A stretch of DNA of 59,596 nt from JAWPMV01 sp038527215 (lineage in GTDB: Bacteria; Bacteroidota; Bacteroidia; J057): NCBI GenBank assembly GCA_038527215.1, contig JBCBGC010000034.1, positions 1 to 59,596 of the forward strand, written 5' to 3'. The notes below the pieces were generated by a model, which saw nothing but the letters and a program-made list of their open reading frames with translations, had not been told where the DNA came from and made no database searches. The translations under genes were made by a program, and so were the position numbers. Below, piece by piece: positions 1 to 6,860 of the stretch (position 1 is the first letter of the stretch; the number at the start of each line of letters is the position of its first letter).

Positions 1-320
1 TCATCGGTGATGAACTGGATTGGGAAGAAGTAGGTCCCGGTCTAAGGCGAAAAATCATGGGCTACGACAACAAGATTATGTTAGTCAAAGTCGAGTTCAA
101 GAAGGGAGCTGTTGGGGTGCTGCATGAGCATTATCATTCGCAAGTAACCTATGTAGAAGCCGGTGAATTCAAGATGCGGATTGGAGAAGAGGAAAAAATC
201 CTGAAGGCAGGAGATTCCTTCTACGTTCCTCCTCACACCTTACATGGCTGCGTGTGCGAGGCGGATGGCATTCTGATCGACGTTTTCAGTCCCCATCGGG
301 AGGACTTTTTAGAAGCATAA
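1..320 (+). CDS. kdgF: KdgF-type cupin, 5' end outside the window
   Basis: The reading frame is open from the first bases of the window, so the ATG at 57 is internal and the real start lies upstream. The protein reads DELDWEEVGPG, then a small cupin barrel. The metal-binding pattern HEHYHSQ and a later HTLHGC are visible, and the end (DVFSPHREDFL) is typical of KdgF. KdgF opens linear 4,5-unsaturated uronates to the keto form in pectin and alginate breakdown; this is family knowledge. An MFS carrier follows after 10 bases and an SDR further on, the set seen in alginate/uronate operons of marine Bacteroidota. It is probably cytoplasmic, as no signal peptide is expected in the family. Confidence 0.82.
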   Translation, partial: IGDELDWEEVGPGLRRKIMGYDNKIMLVKVEFKKGAVGVLHEHYHSQVTYVEAGEFKMRIGEEEKILKAGDSFYVPPHTLHGCVCEADGILIDVFSPHREDFLEA

Positions 321-330
321 GACTATCGCA

Positions 331-1632
331 ATGAAACTCAAAGGATTAAGATGGTGGATCATAGGCTTGATCGCCTTGGCGACCATTATCAACTATATAG
401 ACCGCCAGTCACTCAACGTACTTTGGCCCGAGATAGGGGTTGATTTATATCCGGACAAAACGGAAGATGAGCGTAAAGAAATTTATGCCCTGGTCTCTGT
501 GGTATTCGTGTTCTCCTACGCTTTTGGCCAGGCTATTTTTGGTAAAATATTTGACTGGATAGGAACTCGCCTGGGGTTTGCATTGTCCATTGGCGTGTGG
601 TCGATTGCCACCGCCTTACATGCCGCAGCCCGGGGAATCCTGAGTTTCAGTATTTTTCGAAGTATCCTGGGGGTGGCAGAAGCCGGCAACTGGCCCGGGG
701 CCACCAAAGGCAGTGCGGAATGGTTCCCCACCAAGGAAAGAGCCCTGGCTCAGGGCATCTTTAATTCTGGTGCGGCCATCGGGGGCATAATATCCATCCC
801 GCTCATCGCCTATCTCTCCATTCATTTTAGCTGGACGACCATTTTTATCCTAATTGGGTTGACGGGCCTGCTTTGGTTGATCCCCTGGTGGATCATCGTC
901 AAAGCCCCCCCTAAAGAACACCCCTGGCTGACAGAAAGTGAAAAGGAATATATCCTCAGCGGACAGCAAAACCAGGATGTAGACGGGGACGGGACCTACG
1001 ATGAAGGCTATAATCCCCCTACCATGGAAATGCTTTCCCGTAAGGAAAGCTGGGGCGTCATCATTGCTTCTGCGGTGATTGATCCGATCTGGTGGCTGTT
1101 CGTTTTCTGGATTCCGATTTACCTCAGTGAGGTATATGGCATGGATGTCAAAACCATCGGGATTTATGGCTGGGTTCCTTATGTCGGGGCCATGCTGGGC
1201 GCCTGGTTTGGAGGCTTGCTGGCTCAGAACCGAATCAAGGAGGGCTGGACGGTGGACCGAACCCGTAAGTTGGTCATCACCCTGGGGTGTGGGATCATGC
1301 TGCCTGCCCTTCTGGCGATGTCCAATCCAGGAGAACCCTTTAATGCGGTGATACTCATGGCCGTGATTTTATTTGGTTTTCAGACCGCCATCGGCAATGT
1401 ACAAACCCTGCCTAGTGATTTCTTTGGCAAGAAAACGGTGGGAACCCTGGCGGGTTTTGCGGGTACCGCCGCAAAACTTTCGGTGGCGGGGCTTACCTCG
1501 CTGGTCCCCTGGTTGACTCAAGGTGGGAATTACACCCCGGCCTTCATCATCGGGGCCGCTCTGGCTTTGATGGCCATCGCGAGTATTTGGGTCCTTTGTC
1601 CCCGCATTGAACCCTTAAAACCAAGAGCCTAA
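331..1632 (+). CDS. MFS transporter, hexuronate/ExuT-like
   Basis: 433 residues with about 12 hydrophobic segments, opening MKLKGLRWWIIGLIALATIINYIDRQ, the usual start of ACS/ExuT-type anion:cation symporters. A loop motif with GKIFDWIGTR sits between TM2 and TM3, as in the major facilitator signature. The likely substrate is an unsaturated or keto-uronate, because the gene lies between kdgF and an SDR; similar carriers sit in alginate operons of marine Bacteroidota. The central loop carries DVDGDGTYDE (residues 216-225), an EF-hand/dockerin-like calcium loop that is odd for this family. The start follows the kdgF stop by 10 bases, so the two are co-transcribed. Exact substrate is inference. 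Confidence 0.8.
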   Translation: MKLKGLRWWIIGLIALATIINYIDRQSLNVLWPEIGVDLYPDKTEDERKEIYALVSVVFVFSYAFGQAIFGKIFDWIGTRLGFALSIGVWSIATALHAAARGILSFSIFRSILGVAEAGNWPGATKGSAEWFPTKERALAQGIFNSGAAIGGIISIPLIAYLSIHFSWTTIFILIGLTGLLWLIPWWIIVKAPPKEHPWLTESEKEYILSGQQNQDVDGDGTYDEGYNPPTMEMLSRKESWGVIIASAVIDPIWWLFVFWIPIYLSEVYGMDVKTIGIYGWVPYVGAMLGAWFGGLLAQNRIKEGWTVDRTRKLVITLGCGIMLPALLAMSNPGEPFNAVILMAVILFGFQTAIGNVQTLPSDFFGKKTVGTLAGFAGTAAKLSVAGLTSLVPWLTQGGNYTPAFIIGAALALMAIASIWVLCPRIEPLKPRA

Positions 1633-1861
1633 AGATCCTTCATCCTTCATTTTTACCAACACCAAGAACCAAAAAATTCTCAACACACTGATTCAAACCT
1701 CAATTAACGAAGCTTACATGATCGCATTCGGAAGACATACCTCTCTTAGGAAGGATCACGCCCTTTAGGTCAATCGTTTTCCCGCCTTTCTCCTGCCGGG
1801 CGCAAATGGGGCAGGTAAATCAGAACCATTCAACCATTATCATCAAAATATAAAGCGTCTT

Positions 1862-2617
1862 ATGAAATTATCAGGTAAAGTGGCCATCGTAACGGGAGGA
1901 GCTCGGGACATTGGCCGTCAGGTTTCGGTCAAATTGGCTGCGCAAGGAGCCAAGGTGGTGATCGATTATTATAACAATCCAGAGGATGCGCAGGAAACCC
2001 TGGACATTATCCATAAAGCGGGCGGTGAAGCCATCATCGTCCAAGGCGACATGACCAAGCAGGCCGACATCGACCGGGTCATACAGGAAACTGTCAAAAC
2101 CTACGGAGACCATATTCACATCCTGGTAAATGTAGCCGGAGGTTTGGTCAAAAGGGTGCCCCTCATGGAAATGGAGGAAGATTTTTGGGATCTGCTCATG
2201 AACCTCAACCTAAAAACGCCTTATCTGGTTTCCAAGGCGGCGGTTCCTTATATGAATGGCGATGGCGGTTCCATCATTAACTTTGCCTCTCAGGCGGGTC
2301 GCGATGGGGGAGGACCTGGCGCGGGTGCATATGCTACTTCAAAAGGAGGGGTGATGACCCTTACCCGGGCTATGGCCAAAGAATTGGGACCGAAAAAAAT
2401 CAGGGTAAATGCCCTTTGCCCGGGTATGATTGCCACCACCTTCCACGATACCTTCACCAAAGATGAAGTGCGCGCAAAAGTAGCCGCAGGTACCCCACTG
2501 CGCAGAGAAGGATTTGCGGAAGAGGTAGCGGATCTGGTGGTATACCTGGCCTCAGACGAATCCACTTTTATTACTGGTGCTAATATCGACATCAATGGAG
2601 GGCTATTTTTCTCTTAA
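1862..2617 (+). CDS. SDR oxidoreductase, probable uronate (DEHU/2-keto-gluconate) reductase
   Basis: 251 residues of a classical short-chain dehydrogenase. The cofactor site is TGGARDIG near residue 11, then NVAGG, the catalytic Ser in INFASQAG, the YATSK motif, and LCPGMIATTFHD after the active site. Family length is normal. With kdgF and the MFS carrier upstream it probably reduces 4-deoxy-5-erythro-hexoseulose uronate, or the related pectin product, to 2-keto-3-deoxygluconate; that assignment rests on context. A 229-base gap separates it from the MFS gene and I see no gene in that gap. It is followed by a good intrinsic terminator at 2670-2701, marking the end of the uronate cluster. Confidence 0.8.
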   Translation: MKLSGKVAIVTGGARDIGRQVSVKLAAQGAKVVIDYYNNPEDAQETLDIIHKAGGEAIIVQGDMTKQADIDRVIQETVKTYGDHIHILVNVAGGLVKRVPLMEMEEDFWDLLMNLNLKTPYLVSKAAVPYMNGDGGSIINFASQAGRDGGGPGAGAYATSKGGVMTLTRAMAKELGPKKIRVNALCPGMIATTFHDTFTKDEVRAKVAAGTPLRREGFAEEVADLVVYLASDESTFITGANIDINGGLFFS

Positions 2618-2669
2618 GAGAAAGCTATCCAAGTAAGGTTCGATAGTCTTAGTCACTTCTACTTAAAAG

Positions 2670-2701
2670 CCCGGTGCAGGTTCTGCTGCCGGGTTTTTTT
2701 T
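2670..2701 (+). terminator. Intrinsic terminator after the SDR gene
   Basis: CCCGG (2670-2674) pairs with CCGGG (2689-2693), and inside it GCAG pairs with CTGC around a 3-base loop. A run of eight T (2694-2701) follows directly. It overlaps the stop codon of the convergent phosphonatase-like gene. In the opposite direction only a short A run is present, so it mainly serves the plus strand. Confidence 0.8.
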
Positions 2702-3383
2702 ACCCCGCCAGGTCCTCCCATTTCTCCAGCAGTTCCCTCATATCATCAAAAATATAGTCTGGATGAACCGCTGAGAGTTGGGGGCGGGTTTGCGCACCGG
2801 TGGTAACCCCTATGGTGTAAGCTACTCCCGCGTTTTTTCCTTCTGCTATATCAATCGCGCTGTCTCCGACCTTGATGCTTTGTTCGGCTGGGATGTTTAG
2901 CTTCTCACAAATCAGCTGAATCATATCTGGGGCTGGCCGTCCCCGGCTCACCATATCAGCCGTGGCCAGGGCATCGATATCCCGAGGCACAGCAATGCCT
3001 ACTTTCTGAAGGATTTTTTCAGCGGTCGCTTTTTTGTAGCCGGTGTTAAACCCAATCTTTATGCCCTGAGGACGCAGGGCCTCTATCACCGCCAGCACGC
3101 CGGGAAATACTTCCATCTCGTGCGTATCATAGGCCTTTTCCAGGCGAGTTTTAAATTGTTCGTGCAGGACCGTAACCCTATCATGATCTGGTTCGACGCC
3201 CTGTACGGCCTTCAGCGTATCAAAAATCGCTTGCCACTTTTCTTTCCCGGCTCCATGTTCCAGGACCGCCGCCAGGCTGGTGGGCTGGCCAGCCTCTTGC
3301 AAGATATTCTGAATGCTTCGGTAGACCAGGTTGTGTTCCTGGATGGACGTGCCTGCCATGTCGAATATGATGAGCTTGATCAT
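2700..3383 (-). CDS. Phosphonatase-like HAD hydrolase
   Basis: 227 residues. It starts MIKLIIFDMAGTS, the DxAGT form of HAD motif I that marks phosphonoacetaldehyde hydrolase PhnX and its TIGR03351 relatives, with nucleophile D8. In the cap region GAGKEKW (K47, possibly K49) is the candidate Schiff-base lysine. RGRPAPDMI and VGDSAIDI supply the later HAD motifs, with Arg in place of the usual Lys. TIGR03351 proteins are known to lie beside FAD oxidoreductases instead of the PhnW transaminase, and that is the case here: the FAD enzyme ends 27 bases upstream. The likely reaction is C-P bond cleavage of a 2-oxoethylphosphonate. Substrate is inferred. Confidence 0.78.
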   Translation of the reverse strand: MIKLIIFDMAGTSIQEHNLVYRSIQNILQEAGQPTSLAAVLEHGAGKEKWQAIFDTLKAVQGVEPDHDRVTVLHEQFKTRLEKAYDTHEMEVFPGVLAVIEALRPQGIKIGFNTGYKKATAEKILQKVGIAVPRDIDALATADMVSRGRPAPDMIQLICEKLNIPAEQSIKVGDSAIDIAEGKNAGVAYTIGVTTGAQTRPQLSAVHPDYIFDDMRELLEKWEDLAG

Positions 3384-3410
3384 GGGATGTTCTTAAGGGG
3401 TAAAAAGAGT

Positions 3411-4586
3411 TCAGGGAGAAAAGGGGAAGTAGAATAGCTTGTCTACTTGCACCTCGGCATATCCCAGGGAGCCAGTCATGCCTTTGCCGCCAATACCGGT
3501 GATTAAATGGATGTGTTCGTCTACGATGTGGTGAAAAATATCGCTACGGCGACTTTGACAATAAAATCCCAACCACTGTCGCCTCACTTCCCAGGAAGGA
3601 AGGTCAACAATTTTTTTTGCTTCACGGATCATAAAATCATTCACTTCAGGGTACTGATCAAAAGAAGGGGAAGTTCCTGGTAAAAGCGGTTCATATTCGT
3701 GTGAATCTCCCAAAATGATACTTCCATCGGGAGACTGCTTAAACAGGATATGTATGCCCCACCGCCGATGAAAAGCCTCGGCATCTTCCCGGGCTTTAAT
3801 CTCTGCATAGGAAGGGCACTCCTGAAAACTCTCATAGCGACGGATCGTCCAGCCCGTCAGGATAGAGCCCGGCAATTGAACCTGAGGTTGAGGCATGAGT
3901 TCCAACATCTGTAGTTTGACCAAATCCAGCTCTGCTGCCGCAAAAATTTCCGGGAAGAGGCTTTGGGTTTCTATCCCCCCACATACTATAGCTTTTTTCC
4001 CTACAAAGGAGATTCCCGAAGTGCTACGGGCTTTTACCTCACCACCTTGGCGATGTAGCTCATGCACGCGGGTAGAAGGGAAGTATGCGAGTTCGTACTT
4101 GGCTTGACAGAATTGGATGATTCGCCGAGCGGCCTGGCGTGGGTCCAGGTTGATTTCTTCGGGAAAAAACAAGCCTCCTTTTACATAGCTGGCCTTCAGT
4201 TCCGGGTAGGTGGATAAACATTTTTTTTGGGTCCACAATGTTGAAGCATAATCTTCCTCCCGGTTGATGTGGGCAAGCTCTTCCAGCAATTGCATTTCTT
4301 CCGCATCACTGGCCAGGTAGATACTGCCTTGTTGTCTGACCGTAATATCCACTTCCCGCTGGATTTCTTGATACAAGTCCAGACTCCTCCGGCCATAAAG
4401 CTGCCACTTCCGATTCATCCCGGATGGGACAATCTGCCCAAAATTGCGGACCGTCGCCTGCTGAGGCCATGCGTGTTGTTCAATCAGCGCCACCCGGAGT
4501 CCTCGCTTCAAACAATGGTAGGCATGGGCAATCCCTAAAATACCACCACCAATCACCAGGATATCAAATTTCTTCGAAGCAGTCAT
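3411..4586 (-). CDS. FAD-dependent oxidoreductase, aminophosphonate-oxidase type (TIGR03364-like)
   Basis: 391 residues of the DAO/pfam01266 fold. FDILVIGGGILGIAHA at the N-terminus is the dinucleotide-binding GxGxxG site, followed by VALIEQH at the end of the second strand. LITGIGGKGMTGSLGYAE near the C-terminus is the second FAD contact. TIGR03364 members are linked by gene order to phosphonatase-like hydrolases and are thought to deaminate 2-aminoethylphosphonate or a hydroxy- or N-methyl-derivative. The gene sits between a phosphatase-superfamily gene (42-base gap) and the phosphonatase-like gene (27-base gap) on the same strand, an operon. There is no signal peptide, so it is cytoplasmic. 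Substrate remains open. Confidence 0.75.
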   Translation of the reverse strand: MTASKKFDILVIGGGILGIAHAYHCLKRGLRVALIEQHAWPQQATVRNFGQIVPSGMNRKWQLYGRRSLDLYQEIQREVDITVRQQGSIYLASDAEEMQLLEELAHINREEDYASTLWTQKKCLSTYPELKASYVKGGLFFPEEINLDPRQAARRIIQFCQAKYELAYFPSTRVHELHRQGGEVKARSTSGISFVGKKAIVCGGIETQSLFPEIFAAAELDLVKLQMLELMPQPQVQLPGSILTGWTIRRYESFQECPSYAEIKAREDAEAFHRRWGIHILFKQSPDGSIILGDSHEYEPLLPGTSPSFDQYPEVNDFMIREAKKIVDLPSWEVRRQWLGFYCQSRRSDIFHHIVDEHIHLITGIGGKGMTGSLGYAEVQVDKLFYFPFSP

Positions 4587-4628
4587 TTCAGGTTTTTGCT
4601 ATAAAAAAGATTGTTACCGCGTCCATCC

Positions 4629-5720
4629 CTAATCAAAAAGCGACTGGATGACTTCGCCTACTTCCTGGCCTTCCACCGCATAATCAAACCCTAGCATGGC
4701 CATCACGGTTTTGGCAATCTGCTTTTGAAAGAGCAGACTTTCGGTCTTTACTTCCCCTTTGGCTGGGATATTAGGTCCGATGGCTGCCATCCAGATTTGG
4801 TAAGAATCCCGTATGGTGGTTCCGTGGCTTTTCCATTCTCCCATGGGACTGGTGCCCCGACCGTGATCGGTAGTGATTAGCAGGCTAGTGTTATTTCGGT
4901 AAAAAGGATCAGCCTGTACATATTCCCAAATTGCTTTGATCCACTGATCCGTTTGATAGGCAGAGCGCAGGTAGTGGTCATAGCGGCCATCGTGAGCAAA
5001 ATCATCGGTTTCGCCATAGGAAATATAAACCAGGCGCGGATGATTCTTTTTTACATACTCCATCATATAGTGGTGGGTAAAAGCGTCGAGCCGTACCGTG
5101 GCCCAGGGACTGGGGACCTGATCTTGCAATAGGTTGAGCGTTTCTTCCATCTGGGAAAGGTCAGTTCCCTCCGCCTTCCGAAAGCCAGCGTTGACCGGAA
5201 TCCCGCTGCGCTGATCGTTGATGATGTAGGGAAAAACGTCCCAGGAACCGAAGGCAGCTACTTTACCAGCAAAAGGCTCCTGCTGGTTAGCGATCTCAAG
5301 GATGGTCTGATTTTGATTGTATTTCTTGGCGTTGCTATTGATAGCCGAATCCGCAAAGCCAGTCAGGATTTCATTGTAGCCGGGGTAGGAAAACCAATAG
5401 GCGTTATAGCAATTCATGCGATTTTTTTCCCAGCGATTTCCATGAATTTGTCCTTGCTCCACCAGGGTAGTCCAGAAAAAAGGCATGAGCTTTTTTCGCG
5501 CCTCCTCTTTATTAGGAGCCCAAAACCGAGTGTTGATATCCTCGCGGTCTTTGGTGAAGGTAGGGTCTTCGATCAGGCTGTCAACCGCACCTCCGAATAC
5601 TTCCTGCCAGCGTAGGCCATCCAGCGTGATCAAGAAAACGTTCTCCACTTTTTTCTGAGCCTGAAGCGAAAGGGTGGAGGTCATGAAAAACAGGGCCAAG
5701 AGGATAGAAGTAATGTTCAT
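4629..5720 (-). CDS. Secreted alkaline-phosphatase-superfamily hydrolase
   Basis: I chose the ATG at 5720 over an upstream one at 5771 because MNITSILLALFFMTSTLSLQA then forms a clean signal peptide; the product is 363 residues. Metal ligands of the phosphodiesterase/phosphopentomutase-like fold are visible: LITLDGLRW, Ser in WFSYPGYNE as nucleophile, GETDDFAHDG, TTDHGRG and KSHG. Such enzymes cleave phosphomono- or phosphodiesters, phosphonoacetate or sulfate esters. As first gene of an operon with an FAD oxidoreductase and a phosphonatase-like hydrolase it may release phosphonate headgroups from esters in the periplasm. That role is inference. Ser in place of the more common Thr nucleophile suggests a distinct subfamily. 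Confidence 0.72.
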   Translation of the reverse strand: MNITSILLALFFMTSTLSLQAQKKVENVFLITLDGLRWQEVFGGAVDSLIEDPTFTKDREDINTRFWAPNKEEARKKLMPFFWTTLVEQGQIHGNRWEKNRMNCYNAYWFSYPGYNEILTGFADSAINSNAKKYNQNQTILEIANQQEPFAGKVAAFGSWDVFPYIINDQRSGIPVNAGFRKAEGTDLSQMEETLNLLQDQVPSPWATVRLDAFTHHYMMEYVKKNHPRLVYISYGETDDFAHDGRYDHYLRSAYQTDQWIKAIWEYVQADPFYRNNTSLLITTDHGRGTSPMGEWKSHGTTIRDSYQIWMAAIGPNIPAKGEVKTESLLFQKQIAKTVMAMLGFDYAVEGQEVGEVIQSLFD

Positions 5721-6107
5721 GAGGAAAGTCTTTATAAAAAAGAGTAAGATGTCGGGCCTCCTACAACCCAAGCCTCCTTATAGTAGGAAAAGAATCCGAA
5801 AGGAAGTCCCCTCGGAGAGAATTATTTTATGAGCCAGTTGGTGGAGCCTTCCTTTGCCCGCCAAACGGCTGCCTTCAACTGCCAACGGTCGTGGTTTAGC
5901 CCCCTCAAATCTGAGATAATAGACCCTCCAAAAGGAAATTTTGGGGGAGGGATTTTTTTAGGAAGAGAAGCAAGTGCAGATCGTCGATAATATTAGCAAT
6001 TTCACCCTAACCAGAGTAGATTAGTTCAAGCTAATTTAGAACCTCTTTCCTCAAGCATTGCTCGGTATTTTTTAGGTGAACTTCCATCTTTTTTGGCACC
6101 GACTCGC
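5721..6107. other. Divergent intergenic region, no gene seen
   Basis: This 387-base stretch separates the minus-strand phosphonate-type operon from the plus-strand TonB operon and should hold both promoters. I found no TAnnTTTG promoter with a matching upstream element. A 48-codon frame from 5829 has no supporting evidence. The only clear structure is the hairpin with T run at 5924-5959. Confidence 0.6.
5924..5959 (+). terminator. Terminator-like hairpin in the leader of the TonB operon
   Basis: CCCTCC plus AAAA (5924-5933) can pair with TTTT and GGAGGG (3' arm ending 5951), with a three-G bulge, followed by a T run (5953-5959). It lies about 150 bases before the first gene of the plus-strand operon and no plus-strand gene precedes it, so it could be a leader attenuator or a chance structure. 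Confidence 0.4.
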
Positions 6108-6860
6108 ATGCGTAATTCGCTCTGTCTTCTGATTTCCCTTGGGGCAAGTTTTCTCTCCATGCTCCCCTTTTTGGCTCATGGCCAGGACGCGCCCACGCGT
6201 TTTCTGGACCAACAACAAATGGCCGCTGAAACCTGGGTTCAGGCCAGGCATGGCAGCATGGAGCAAATCCTCCAGGGGAGAGAACACTACGCCCAGTACC
6301 CCAAAGTCCTGGGACACCCTTTTTGGCCAGCTGAAGACTGGTTGATCGGTCGCCTGGAAACCCCTCTATACACCTTTCCTGAAATCCTGCTGAAATATGA
6401 CGCTTACCAGGATATCCTGGTCTTTGGCTCGGATTCGATGCGGGTAGATATGTCTGCCCTGGACCCCAGTCGGGTAGGGCGTTTTGCTATGCTTACCCAC
6501 CAGTTTCTGTACCTGGGAAAAAATTCGGAGGAACAGGCTGCCCTGGCCGGTGCCAAGTTAGAACCGGGATATTTTGAACTCCTGTATGACGGCAGGGTTC
6601 GCTTATTGGTCAAGCGGAAAAAAATCCTCAGAAAGGAAAATGATGACCCTGATCGCCGAGGAGAATTTGTGGCCCGGTCCCAATACTGGCTCTGGAATAA
6701 GCAAGGACTCAGGCGCGTAGAAAGCCGGGGCGACACCTTAAAAGCACTGACGGATCAGCGTCAGGCGATAAAAGCCTATTGGCGGCAGCAAAGCCTAACC
6801 ATGAAACGATTGCAGCAGGGCGGCTGGACAGAGCTGCTTACATATTATGATAGCTTATGA
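6108..6860 (+). CDS. Secreted protein of unknown function, first gene of TonB operon
   Basis: An ATG at 6093 also exists, but starting at 6108 gives a standard signal peptide (MRNSLCLLISLGASFLS...LAHGQ) and 250 residues. The mature part has no motif I recognise. It contains LYTFPEILLKYDAYQDILVF, then FLYLGKNSEEQAALAGAKLEPGYFELLYDGRVRLLVKRKK, a pattern of beta strands seen in small Bacteroidota periplasmic proteins that often precede TonB receptors. Its stop overlaps the start of the TonB receptor gene (ATGA at 6857), so the two are translationally coupled and probably act together. Function is unknown. Confidence 0.65.
   Translation: MRNSLCLLISLGASFLSMLPFLAHGQDAPTRFLDQQQMAAETWVQARHGSMEQILQGREHYAQYPKVLGHPFWPAEDWLIGRLETPLYTFPEILLKYDAYQDILVFGSDSMRVDMSALDPSRVGRFAMLTHQFLYLGKNSEEQAALAGAKLEPGYFELLYDGRVRLLVKRKKILRKENDDPDRRGEFVARSQYWLWNKQGLRRVESRGDTLKALTDQRQAIKAYWRQQSLTMKRLQQGGWTELLTYYDSL

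Noticed and set aside
5893..5960. TPP-riboswitch-like CTGAGA followed by GACCCT
   Set aside because: The 5' GGGGTGC arm and the second half (ACCTGATC and GNTAATACC) are missing, and the next genes are a TonB system without clear thiamine link.
5829..5981. 48-codon frame in the divergent intergenic region
   Set aside because: No ribosome site, no signal peptide, and a hairpin with T run lies within it; no evidence for a protein.
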